A stretch of DNA of 64,000 nt, taken from the NCBI RefSeq assembly GCF_014154935.1, contig NZ_JACEHH010000008.1:124001-188000 (forward strand), read 5' to 3'. Of the stretch, positions 16,169 to 23,796 are shown piece by piece (within the stretch, counting starts at the first letter, position 1; every line of letters starts with the position of its first letter). The translations under genes were made by a program, and so were the position numbers. The notes below the pieces were generated by a model. The model was not told where the DNA came from and made no database searches. It worked only from the letters and a program-made list of their open reading frames with translations. This stretch comes from Stieleria mannarensis (GTDB lineage Bacteria; Planctomycetota; Planctomycetia; Pirellulales; Pirellulaceae).

Positions 16169-16924
16169 TTATCCGAGGACTCGCCGCAGCTCCATCACTC
16201 GGATCGGGTGTTCGGGGTCGTCTTTCATCTCGATCTTGTGCTCGGTGTACGACCAAGGCCGTTTGCCGATCCACTCGCGGAACTCGTTGGCGATGATCCG
16301 GAACGGATCACTTAGCAACACCACACCGCCGGGGGCCAAGTGATCGATCAAGCACTGTTCCAGCTCGGGCCACAATTGCCTGAGGTAGGTGACATCGCTG
16401 CCCAGGATGACCGGGAATTTCTGGTCCAGTCGATCGATTCCGAACCGCAACCGACGGATCTGGCAGCGATCGGCGATCGCGTGGCTGCTCATCCGCACCA
16501 GATGCAGGGGGTCTTCCACTCCGTCGGTCAGGATCACCCGGGCTCCTCGCAGGGCCGCGGAGATGCCGGCGTGCCCGGTGCCGCAGCCGAGTTCCAAGAC
16601 CGATTGACCGTCAAGTTGTTGAGTCTCTAAAAACTGGTCCAACCCGGAAGCCGCCCGCCAAGTGGCCGCCCAAAACGGGTCGATGACGCCGGTTTCCCCG
16701 TCATCCTGGCGTTTGCAAGCATCAATCAGCATTGCATCGGGATCTGCCGCGACCGCCAGCGGCCAGGTTTGACCGGCGATCGCCGTCTGCTCCCACCGCC
16801 AATCCAGCACCGCGTCGGCTTTGGCGATCAATGCCGGCGGGATTTCGCCATGGCTGTCCGTCGCGGCGTTATTTTCGGTGGCGGTCGGTTCGCTGGCGGT
16901 CGGTGTGGCGTCGTCGTGTGTCAT
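16169..16924 (-). CDS. SAM-dependent methyltransferase (ETFB-KMT/nicotinamide N-methylase-like)
   Basis: 251 aa from ATG 16924; an upstream start at 16969 is possible but overlaps the divergent gene. Class I fold: motif I QSVLELGCGTGHAGISAAL (about 118-136), post-I ILTDG, then FPVILGSDVTYLRQLWPELEQCL and a GGVVLLSDPFR strand. The WPLAVAADPDAM and FWAATWRAASGLDQFL stretches resemble the lysine methyltransferase-16 group, which methylates Lys in proteins such as ETF-beta. The N-terminal 40 residues are low-complexity (Thr/Ala/Glu). The protein target is unknown. Confidence 0.82.
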   Translation of the reverse strand: MTHDDATPTASEPTATENNAATDSHGEIPPALIAKADAVLDWRWEQTAIAGQTWPLAVAADPDAMLIDACKRQDDGETGVIDPFWAATWRAASGLDQFLETQQLDGQSVLELGCGTGHAGISAALRGARVILTDGVEDPLHLVRMSSHAIADRCQIRRLRFGIDRLDQKFPVILGSDVTYLRQLWPELEQCLIDHLAPGGVVLLSDPFRIIANEFREWIGKRPWSYTEHKIEMKDDPEHPIRVMELRRVLG

Positions 16925-17033
16925 GTCGGCAATGTAACATGCCGTCGAATTGTTGCGCCCCGTCCGCAAACGTTTCCGTCCCTACTACACTTCGTTTCGT
17001 CCCCGCCCGCCTTCCAATCCCAGCGAGAGCCGT

Positions 17034-18479
17034 TTGTCTGATTCCGCCCCGCCCGATTCTCGCCCCCCCGATTCCCCCCCGGAATCGACTCCGCTGGCCC
17101 CGTCTGACCAAGCCCCCTCCAGCCCAGACCGCTCGCGTCTGGGGCCGGCCGTTTGGGTCACCGCTGCCTGCTTCATCGGCCTGTGTGCCAGCTATGGGTG
17201 GGCGAGTGTCGCTGCGTCGTCGGTCGCCGCGAATTTGACGCTGGCCGTGTTCCAGATTTCGATGATCTCGATCGTGATTTGGCAGGCCTGTGAACCGTTT
17301 GCCGACGCCGCCCAATACTTGGGCGAACAGTGGCGGATTCCCAGCAGCGTGCGCGGAGCGACACTCGATGCGATTGCCAGTTCGCTGCCAGAGTTGTTCA
17401 CCGGGTTATTCTTCATTCTGTATGCGATGAGCACATCGGTGTTGGAACCGGGGGACCGATCCGATCTGCACGCCGGTGAAGGATTCGGGGCGACGATCGC
17501 GACCTGTGCCGGATCGGCGGTCTACAACATGATTTTGATCCCGGCGTTTTGCGGCATCGCGATCGCACTGACGCGGCATCGAAAACCGGTCATCGAGATC
17601 CATCGCACCGTGATCACCCGCGACGGGTTTTGGTTTCTCGTCTGCGAAGTCGTCTTGGTCGCGTTTCTGTTCAGCAAACAACTCTCCTGGCACCTGGCCG
17701 CGATCCTATTGGGGTTGTACCTGGTCTACCTGGTCTGGTTGTGGGTTGATGCCCGCAAGTACCGATTAGCCCGGACGGTGGCGGTCCAAACGCTGCAATC
17801 GATCGACCAGCCCTGTGAACAGCAAATCGGTGAAGCGTTAAGCAACGGCGGAATCAACCCGACGCCCAGTCTGGTCGACTACGTCGGCCGCGAACTGCGA
17901 AACAACGGCGATGGCGAAGAGGAAGAAGGGGATGACGAAGTCGACTCGGCCGGCATGCTGTTCGGCCGGATTCAAATCCCGCTGCGACCATCGATCTCCT
18001 ACAGCTTGCTGGTCGGTTCGACCGCGATCACCGCGATCGCTTGCTACTGGCTGGTGGAAGTCACCGTTTCGATTGCCAGCTCGCTGGACATCCCCGTGTT
18101 CTTCGTCGCCGTGATCGTTGCCGCGGCGGCCAGCAGTGTTCCCGATACGCTGCTGTCGATCGGGGCGGCCAAACGCGGTGACGACGACGGTGCGGTCAGC
18201 AACGCGTTCGGTTCCAACATCTTTGACATCTGCATTTGTTTGTCGGTTCCGCTGATCGCCGGCATCGCGCTCAACGGCGGCCAACCGATCGATTTGTTGG
18301 TCGACGGCCGGCCGATGCCGGGGTTGTTCGGACTGCAAGTGCTGTTGTTGACCTTGACCGCGATCACCCTGGGAATTCTCTCGCACCGGCTGCAATTGAC
18401 GATGCGAAAATCGTTGGTGCTGGTCGCCCTGTACTTGGTGTTCATCGGCTACGCGGTGTTGGGATCGCTGGGCTTTTAG
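17034..18479 (+). CDS. Sodium/calcium exchanger family antiporter (CaCA)
   Basis: 481 aa from TTG 17034, preceded by GCGAGAG; the frame opens earlier at 16950. Pro/Ser-rich N-terminal tail (to about 35), then two homologous membrane halves joined by an acidic cytoplasmic loop (GDGEEEEGDDEVDS, about 300-313). Alpha-1 repeat: SVRGATLDAIASSLPELFTG and GFGATIATCAGSAVYNMILIP. Alpha-2 repeat: AAAASSVPDTLLSIGAAKRGDDDGAVSNAFGSNIFDI. The Glu/Asp in 'SLPE' and 'SVPD' are the ion ligands. CaCA exchangers move Ca2+ out against Na+ or H+. The start overlaps nothing and is divergent from the methyltransferase. Confidence 0.88.
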   Translation: MSDSAPPDSRPPDSPPESTPLAPSDQAPSSPDRSRLGPAVWVTAACFIGLCASYGWASVAASSVAANLTLAVFQISMISIVIWQACEPFADAAQYLGEQWRIPSSVRGATLDAIASSLPELFTGLFFILYAMSTSVLEPGDRSDLHAGEGFGATIATCAGSAVYNMILIPAFCGIAIALTRHRKPVIEIHRTVITRDGFWFLVCEVVLVAFLFSKQLSWHLAAILLGLYLVYLVWLWVDARKYRLARTVAVQTLQSIDQPCEQQIGEALSNGGINPTPSLVDYVGRELRNNGDGEEEEGDDEVDSAGMLFGRIQIPLRPSISYSLLVGSTAITAIACYWLVEVTVSIASSLDIPVFFVAVIVAAAASSVPDTLLSIGAAKRGDDDGAVSNAFGSNIFDICICLSVPLIAGIALNGGQPIDLLVDGRPMPGLFGLQVLLLTLTAITLGILSHRLQLTMRKSLVLVALYLVFIGYAVLGSLGF

Positions 18480-18579
18480 GACATGATCCCAGCTCGCCGC
18501 GTCAGCGAACCGCTTGCGTCTACGAGCCAACCATCGCTTTGACGTCGCCACACTCGCCAAAGCGTGGACGTCGCCGGGG

Positions 18580-18607
18580 GATCCACCTTCTGGCGAAGGT
18601 AGCTACC
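18580..18607. repeat. Dispersed element B, copy 2
   Basis: GATCCACCTTCTGGCGAAGG then TAGCTACC, identical core to the copy at 9755. It lies just before the end of dciA. Confidence 0.8.
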
Positions 18608-18623
18608 TTCAAGCGGCGATCGA

Positions 18624-18944
18624 TCACTTGGTCAGCACGGCGAAGCGGATGTCGCTGACCTTGGCATCGGGCAGTTGCTTGGTGATGTGTTTGATGATCG
18701 AGCGTTTTTGAAAGGTCAATTCCTGGATCGTCACCGAGTCTCTGGCAAACACCTTTAACACGCCGCGGTTGAGTTTTCCGACGGTGACCTCAGCCGCCAG
18801 TTCCTTGCCGACCGCCGCGGCGATCGCTTCGTGGAACTGGTCCGTCGCGGCGATTTGGGCGTACCCGCGTCGCGAGATCAGCTGGCTGACCAGTGAACCG
18901 ATCGATTGCACGCGGGGTTTGGGCGGATCGGTCGGTCGGTTCAT
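18624..18944 (-). CDS. dciA: DciA (DUF721), replicative helicase loader
   Basis: 106 aa. DUF721 pattern: SIGSLVSQLISRRGYAQI, then FHEAIAAAVGKELAAEVTVGKLNRGVLKVFARDSVTIQELTFQKRSIIKHI, ending LPDAKVSDIRFAV. DciA loads or activates the DnaB helicase at oriC in bacteria without DnaC/DnaI. In this window it is close to dnaN and dnaA on the same strand, matching its function, with tal in between. The KH-like domain ('GvL.V.a.ds...qeL.f.k..ii..l') is intact. Short but complete for the family's minimal form. Confidence 0.85.
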   Translation of the reverse strand: MNRPTDPPKPRVQSIGSLVSQLISRRGYAQIAATDQFHEAIAAAVGKELAAEVTVGKLNRGVLKVFARDSVTIQELTFQKRSIIKHITKQLPDAKVSDIRFAVLTK

Positions 18945-18989
18945 CGTCGGCGTTTAATCAGTGGCAGCGGCTAGTGCTATGACAGTCGC

Positions 18990-19976
18990 CTAGACGGTGG
19001 CTTCGGCTTTTTCGCCGATCATCGTTTCCAGCTTGCGGATGTCGGCGGCAAAGCGGCGGATCCCTTCGGCCGTTTTCTCGGTCGCCATCGCATCTTCGTT
19101 CAGCTGGAACCGGAACGTGTTCTCGTCCATCGTCACCTTTTCGACGTCGCTCTGCTTGGCGGCCGCTTCGTCCAGTTTCTTTTCGATCGGGTCGGTCGAC
19201 GCTTGCAATTCCGCCAACAGATTGGGGCTGATCGTCAACAAGTCACTGCCGGCCAATTCGATAATCTGGCCGACGTTGCGGAAGCTCGCCCCCATGACTT
19301 CCGTCTTGTAATCGAACTTCTTGTAGTACTGGTAGATCTGGCGGACCGATTGGACGCCGGGATCGTCCGCACCGCTGTATTCCTGGCCCGTCGACTTCTT
19401 GTACCAGTCATAGATCCGGCCGACGAAGGGCGAGATCAATTGCACCTTGGCATCGGCACAGGCGATCGCTTGGGGCAGCGAGAACAATAACGTCAAATTG
19501 CAGTGAATGCCTTCCTTTTCCAGCACTTCGGCCGCCCGGATGCCTTCCCACGTCGACGCGATCTTGATCAGCACGCGATCGCGGTCGATGCCTTCGGCGG
19601 CGTACTGATCGATCAGCCGCTTAGCCAGCTCGATGGTGCCTTGGGTGTCAAACGACAGACGGGCGTCGACTTCGGTCGAGACCCGGCCTGGGACGATTTG
19701 CAAAATTTCTTTGCCGAACAGGATCAGCACGCGATTGAGGATGCTGTCGATTCGTTCCTGGCCGGATAGTGTTCCGCCGGCGTGTTCATCGATCGCCTGT
19801 TCGATCAGGTGGGCGTATTGCGGTTGGCTGGACGCGGCCAAGATCAACGAGGGGTTGGTCGTGGCGTCTTGCGGCGCGAATTCTCGCATCGATTCGAAAT
19901 CACCGGTGTCCGCGACCACTTTGGTGAACTGTTTGAGTTGGTCGAGCTGGCTGGCGGAGGCGGAGGCGTCGTTCAC
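18990..19976 (-). CDS. tal: Transaldolase
   Basis: 328 aa from GTG 19976, length typical of TalB-type enzymes. It transfers a dihydroxyacetone unit between sedoheptulose-7-phosphate and glyceraldehyde-3-phosphate in the non-oxidative pentose phosphate pathway. Seen: [15 protein letters not shown] and [13 protein letters not shown] near the N-terminus, [12 protein letters not shown], Schiff-base Lys138 in [43 protein letters not shown] and a [10 protein letters not shown] segment. Cytoplasmic. It sits between dnaN and dciA, 45 bp from dciA, with no functional link obvious. Confidence 0.95.
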   Translation of the reverse strand: MNDASASASQLDQLKQFTKVVADTGDFESMREFAPQDATTNPSLILAASSQPQYAHLIEQAIDEHAGGTLSGQERIDSILNRVLILFGKEILQIVPGRVSTEVDARLSFDTQGTIELAKRLIDQYAAEGIDRDRVLIKIASTWEGIRAAEVLEKEGIHCNLTLLFSLPQAIACADAKVQLISPFVGRIYDWYKKSTGQEYSGADDPGVQSVRQIYQYYKKFDYKTEVMGASFRNVGQIIELAGSDLLTISPNLLAELQASTDPIEKKLDEAAAKQSDVEKVTMDENTFRFQLNEDAMATEKTAEGIRRFAADIRKLETMIGEKAEATV

Positions 19977-20089
19977 GTGTCGGGTTCCCTGGAAAGCGGT
20001 GTGAGATGATTTCGAAGCGGTGACCTGATTCTACTGCCAACGGGCCGGCTGGGACATTCCACCCGCGGCCGCTCGTACCGAATCGCCCG

Positions 20090-21208
20090 TTACCGATCGC
20101 GCGACATCGGCATGATCACGTACGAATAACCGTCCTCGGTGGTCATCAACGCCGGTGAGGATCCGGATTCGATTTCGATTTGAAAGCTTTGTTCACGATC
20201 GAGCACCTTGCAGAAATCCGCCAGATAGCGGTGGTCCATCGTCAACGTGATCGGTTCACCGTCATAGGCGATCGGCAGCTCGATCTGCGATTGCCCGACG
20301 TCTTTGGTGCTGGCTTCCAATTTCAAGGTTCCATCGCCGAAGGTGAAATCGATGCCGCGGCTTTCTTGGTCGGTCACGATCGCCGCCTGACGCAGTGCGG
20401 CAAAGACGGGACCGACGGTCAGATCCAGCTGGACGGCATCGTCGCGTTTGGGCAACACCTGACGCCAATTCGGATAGCGGCCTTCGACCAGCCGCGAGTA
20501 GATGACGGCCGACTTGGTTCGTAGCAGCAAATCGCTTTGGCGGGCCGCGACGTCCACCGTGTCTTCGCTCTCGTCGACCGCCCGTTCCATCAGTTGGATC
20601 GCCCGCGTCGGCACGATCGTACTGGTGCCGACCGTTTCATGACCGCCGATCGATTCCCCTTCGCCCTCCATACAGGCCAGACGCCGGCCGTCGGTGCCGA
20701 CCGCGGTGACCGAATTGCCGACCAATTCCATCAGCACGCCGCCAAGGGCGAATCGGCTGTTGTCGGTGTCGGTGGCAAACACCGTCCGCCGCACCATCGA
20801 ACGGAAGAACCGCGTCGAGATCACGTGGTACTTGTCTTCTTCGAACGAAACCACCGGCGGAAACTCGTCGGGGTTGCTGCCGGGCAGCCGGAACTTGCTC
20901 CGCGCCCCGCTGACCTGAATCCCCGAGTCGTCGGTCTGCAACGTCAGCGTCTCGTCATTGCTTTCCCGCAAGATCGCCATCGTCCGCTGGACCGGCAACA
21001 ACGCCGTGCCCTCGGTTTCGATCTCCACGCCCTCTTCGACCTCCAACCGGATCCCGACTTCCATATCGGTGGCGGTCAGCGTCAGTTTTCCGCCCGACGC
21101 GGTGATTTTGACGTTTTGCAAGATCTCCTTGGGAGACCGAGCCGGGGCCACACTGGCGGCCAGTGAGAACGCGTTGGTCAGGGGTTCACGGGAACAAGAA
21201 ATCTTCAT
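20090..21208 (-). CDS. dnaN: DNA polymerase III beta subunit (sliding clamp)
   Basis: 372 aa from ATG 21208, the canonical 'MKI' start; a longer frame to 21280 adds no conserved residues. Three beta-clamp domains: MKISCSREPLTNAFSLAASVAP, LTATDMEVGIRLEVEEGVE, SKFRLPGSNPDEFPPV, then FALGGVLMELVGNSVTAVGTDGRRLA, then SRLVEGRYPNWRQVLP and a C-terminal SPALMTTEDGYSYVIMPM. It encircles DNA and tethers the polymerase. Located on the same strand as dnaA, about 1.4 kb downstream of its end, an arrangement commonly seen near chromosomal origins. Confidence 0.97.
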   Translation of the reverse strand: MKISCSREPLTNAFSLAASVAPARSPKEILQNVKITASGGKLTLTATDMEVGIRLEVEEGVEIETEGTALLPVQRTMAILRESNDETLTLQTDDSGIQVSGARSKFRLPGSNPDEFPPVVSFEEDKYHVISTRFFRSMVRRTVFATDTDNSRFALGGVLMELVGNSVTAVGTDGRRLACMEGEGESIGGHETVGTSTIVPTRAIQLMERAVDESEDTVDVAARQSDLLLRTKSAVIYSRLVEGRYPNWRQVLPKRDDAVQLDLTVGPVFAALRQAAIVTDQESRGIDFTFGDGTLKLEASTKDVGQSQIELPIAYDGEPITLTMDHRYLADFCKVLDREQSFQIEIESGSSPALMTTEDGYSYVIMPMSRDR

Positions 21209-21319
21209 GGATGGTAAGCAATCGGCGGAAGGTGCGATTTTTCGGTTCCATGTTGTACCGCAATCCGTCGATTGCGGCACGGTGGCTGGAACCGACGTCA
21301 GGGTTTGGCCCGGTGGGTT

Positions 21320-21451
21320 TTTATTCTCATGAGAGATTTTTATTTATCGTCGTTATCGTAACCTTTCGGCCGATGCGGTCAGTGGACGCCCTCTGACGGA
21401 GGTAACTTGGTAACCAACCGCGACTTAGGTGATTCATTGGGGTGTGGAAAA
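21320..21451. promoter_or_regulatory. AT-rich tract with a DnaA-box-like site (oriC candidate, part 1)
   Basis: TTTTTATTCTCATGAGAGAT and TTTATTTATCGTCGTTATCG (21321-21358) are the AT-richest DNA near dnaN. TTTTCCACA on the minus strand at 21443-21451 matches the degenerate DnaA box TTWTNCACA. Further candidates lie at 21580 (last base differs), 22255, 23771 and 23783. Confidence 0.45.
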
Positions 21452-21458
21452 GCGGTCA

Positions 21459-21607
21459 TTGTGGTGTCGGCCGGATGTTGTCCTACGGTCGGTTTTCTAA
21501 CAGTGACGAACAGCCTGACGGGCCAGGCAGCAATCGACCGACGCGCCGCTCGTCAGAACACCGACCGGGCAGTGACGGGTTTTCCACGTGAAAAAACCGA
21601 GAAAAAA
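21459..21607. repeat. Long direct repeat, copy 1 (dnaN-dnaA gap)
   Basis: About 150 bp with CGACGAACAG-like and ATCGACCGACGCGCCG segments, ending in GGTTTTCCACGTGAAAAAA. A diverged copy in the same order is at 22131-22283. The two flank the GGGGACAGACCCC array. Confidence 0.7.
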
Positions 21608-21731
21608 GTCATCCCCAAGCTGCCAGAGCGATGCGTAGCGGATCCACTCGCTCGCGCTTCGGGCTCGCATCACAAGGTGAGAAGAGACCAAGCTGAGAAG
21701 GGACAGACCCCGCCGGCGGAATGGAGTCAGA

Positions 21732-21760
21732 CCACGGATGGCAAAGCGTACCCACGGATG
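21732..21760 (+). repeat. Dispersed element C, copies at 21732, 21932(-), 22358, 22401(-)
   Basis: Unit CCACGGATGGCAAAGCGTAC then CCACGGATG: a 10-bp direct repeat around a 10-bp spacer. Two copies are inverted (21932-21960, 22401-22430) relative to their neighbours (21732-21760, 22358-22387). Further copies are at 36260, 41902 and 44971. Confidence 0.85.
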
Positions 21761-22130
21761 GAGAGCGTTCAGGGACCGCGAGAGGAGGGACCCGGAGAGG
21801 AACCGGGGACAGACCCCGCCCATCCACCTGATACCCGAGGGACAGACCCCCGGCAGGATCCAGCGGGGACAGACCCCGCGCAATCGAGCGAGGTCCGAGG
21901 GACCGGGGACAGACCCCGGATGCAGTCAGGAATCCGTGGGTACGCCTTGCCATCCGTGGGTTCCATATCATTGGGGACAGACCCCGCACGTCCACCTGAT
22001 ACTCGAGGGACAGACCCCCGGCAGGATCCACCGGGGACAGACCCCGTGCAATCGAGTGAGGTCCGAGGAACCGGGGACAGACCCCGCGCCGGCAAGACTT
22101 GAAATTCAGGGGACAGACCCCGGGGGGCAG

Positions 22131-22283
22131 TCAGTGTGGCGTCAGTAGGATGTTGTTCCAGGGTCGATTTCCCGACAGCGACGAACAGGCGGGTGGGACG
22201 AGGACGAATCGACCGACGCGCCGGTCGTCAGTCCACCGACCGGTCAGCAACAGGTTTTCCACATCCAAAAAAGCTCAAAAAAA
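22131..22283. repeat. Long direct repeat, copy 2, with DnaA-box-like site
   Basis: Diverged copy of 21459-21607. It contains ATCGACCGACGCGCCGGTCG and ends in CAGGTTTTCCACATCC (TTTTCCACA at 22255-22263), then an A-rich tail. Confidence 0.7.
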
Positions 22284-22481
22284 GCTCCGCCACCGGAAGG
22301 CTCCGCCGGGGACAGGCTCCGCCGGGGACAGACCCGGACCACCGGAATGGATTTTGACCACGGATGGCAAAGTGTACCCACGGATGGAGAGCGGTCTGAA
22401 ATCCGTGGGTACGCCTTGCCATCCGTGGGTCTCCCTCAGAATGGTTCCGCTGGGGACAGACCCCAGGGACATTGCCCCTCG

Positions 22482-22530
22482 CTCACGCGTCGGGCTGGCA
22501 TTGCTCACGCGTCGGGCTGGCATTGCCACC
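22482..22530. repeat. 23-bp tandem repeat, 2 copies
   Basis: GCTCACGCGTCGGGCTGGCA then TTG, twice. The core matches the tandem units at 441 (inverted) and 3049. Confidence 0.75.
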
Positions 22531-22586
22531 TTGCATTGGAATAAATCAACACGCCGGGAAGAGTTTTGCTTGCGAGCGGGCGTCGG

Positions 22587-23696
22587 CTAGGCGGCCAGTT
22601 TTTCGGTGGCTTCGACCATCATTCGACTCAGGTCCGCGTCCTGCTCGAGTAGCGTTTCGGTCTTGCGGATCGCGTGCAGGACCGTCGAATGATCGCGGCC
22701 GCCGAAGTAGGCACCGATCTTGTCCAGACTGGACGAAGTGAATTTGCGGGCCAGCAGCATCGCCAGTGAACGGGCGCGGACGACCGATTGTTTTCGCGAT
22801 CCGCTGCGAAGATCCTTCGTCCGATGACCCCAGATCCGGGCCACGATGCGAGTGATTTGGCCCAGATCGATCTCCGAGCGTTGACCGGCAGCGTTGATCG
22901 CCGATTGCACCGCCGCGACGTCCGGCGGCGACTGGTTCATCCGGCAAAACAAGTCGACTTGCTTGATCGCCGAGTCCAACGCCAACACCGAGATGTCGCT
23001 CCGCAAGCCGGCATCGAGCAATCCGATCAAATCCTCTGACAACTCCAAACCGCGGAGCAACGCCAGTTCCCGAAGGATCGTCAATCGGGATTCAGCGGTG
23101 GGGTAAGCGATCGGGATGGTCAACCCGATCACGCAGCGGCTGGCCAATTGGGGGCGGATCGAACGGATTTCCGAAGGCAGCCGTTTGCTTGCAATCAGCG
23201 TCGGCTTGCCCGCGGCGATGCGTCGTTCGATGCGATTGGACAATTCGTCTTGGGCGGCTTTCTTGCCCGCGATCGAATCCAAGTCATCGATCACCAAGAC
23301 CGCCGCGTCGTCGATCGTTTCCCGCAACGGCGGCAAGTCGTCCGCCGCCACCGCTTCGGCATACTCGCGGGCGAAGTCCGATGCCAGCAAGTACTTCACC
23401 GCCCTGGCGTCACCGCCGAGTGAAAGCGACGCCGCGATGCGGGCCGCCAAATGCAACACCAACGTCGTTTTGCCGCATCCGGTCGGACCGATCATCAGGA
23501 TCGGTTGCGACATCGCGATCGACGGATCGGACTGGGCTACAAACGATGCCAGCCGGTTTTCATCGCCGCTGATGAAGAACGGGAGCGATGCCGCGGCGCG
23601 TTGCCGGGCAAGCTTCGCGTCGCGAGACCGCTGGCGCAACAACGGTCGCTCCAGCGGAAACGTCTCGGTCTTCGGTGCGGCGGGTGAGGGATTCAC
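22587..23696 (-). CDS. dnaA: Chromosomal replication initiator DnaA, lacking domain I
   Basis: 369 aa from GTG 23696; typical DnaA is about 450. The AAA+ domain starts near residue 38 (LPFFISGDENRLASFVAQ), with Walker A GPTGCGKT at 70-77, Walker B VLVIDDLDSI near 132-141 and ASRCVIGLTIPIAYPTAESR near 195. The C-terminal DNA-binding domain IV is clear: KQSVVRARSLAMLLARKFTSSSL, KIGAYFGGRDHSTVLHAIRK, the DnaA signature. The N-terminal domain I (DnaB/DiaA contact) and linker are absent; only about 35 basic residues precede the ATPase core. DnaA-ATP melts oriC. No ribosome site is obvious at the GTG. Confidence 0.9.
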   Translation of the reverse strand: MNPSPAAPKTETFPLERPLLRQRSRDAKLARQRAAASLPFFISGDENRLASFVAQSDPSIAMSQPILMIGPTGCGKTTLVLHLAARIAASLSLGGDARAVKYLLASDFAREYAEAVAADDLPPLRETIDDAAVLVIDDLDSIAGKKAAQDELSNRIERRIAAGKPTLIASKRLPSEIRSIRPQLASRCVIGLTIPIAYPTAESRLTILRELALLRGLELSEDLIGLLDAGLRSDISVLALDSAIKQVDLFCRMNQSPPDVAAVQSAINAAGQRSEIDLGQITRIVARIWGHRTKDLRSGSRKQSVVRARSLAMLLARKFTSSSLDKIGAYFGGRDHSTVLHAIRKTETLLEQDADLSRMMVEATEKLAA

Positions 23697-23770
23697 GGAA
23701 ACAAATCGGTTGACGATGGATGATTCACGCCCGCTGACATTTTACCCCAAAACCAACATTTTCAAGTCAG

Positions 23771-23791
23771 TTTTCCACTTAGTTTTCCACA
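23771..23791 (+). promoter_or_regulatory. Paired DnaA-box-like sites upstream of dnaA (oriC candidate, part 2)
   Basis: TTTTCCACT (23771-23779) and TTTTCCACA (23783-23791) in direct orientation, spaced 12 bp, within an AT-rich stretch (23740-23820) directly upstream of dnaA. They could serve initiation, dnaA autoregulation, or both. Confidence 0.5.
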
Positions 23792-23796
23792 AAGTC

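Larger units (their letters stand above)
21699..22465. repeat. GGGGACAGACCCC motif array with internal duplication
   Basis: About twelve copies of GGGGACAGACCCC or close variants (GGGACAGACCCCC) between 21700 and 22464. A unit of about 114 bp with three to four motifs is duplicated: 21805-21918 and 21973-22086. The motif's GGGG/CCCC ends can pair over a five-base loop. Four copies of the CCACGGATGG element (21732, 21932, 22358, 22401) are interspersed. No ORF here has coding support. Confidence 0.85.

Noticed and set aside
21407-22102. 231-aa + ORF in the dnaN-dnaA gap
   Set aside because: Encodes only the repeated GTDPA-type string of the motif array; a repeat artefact.
21699-22465. CRISPR reading of the GGGGACAGACCCC array
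   Set aside because: Motif is short, spacing irregular, and spacers are themselves duplicated; no cas genes.
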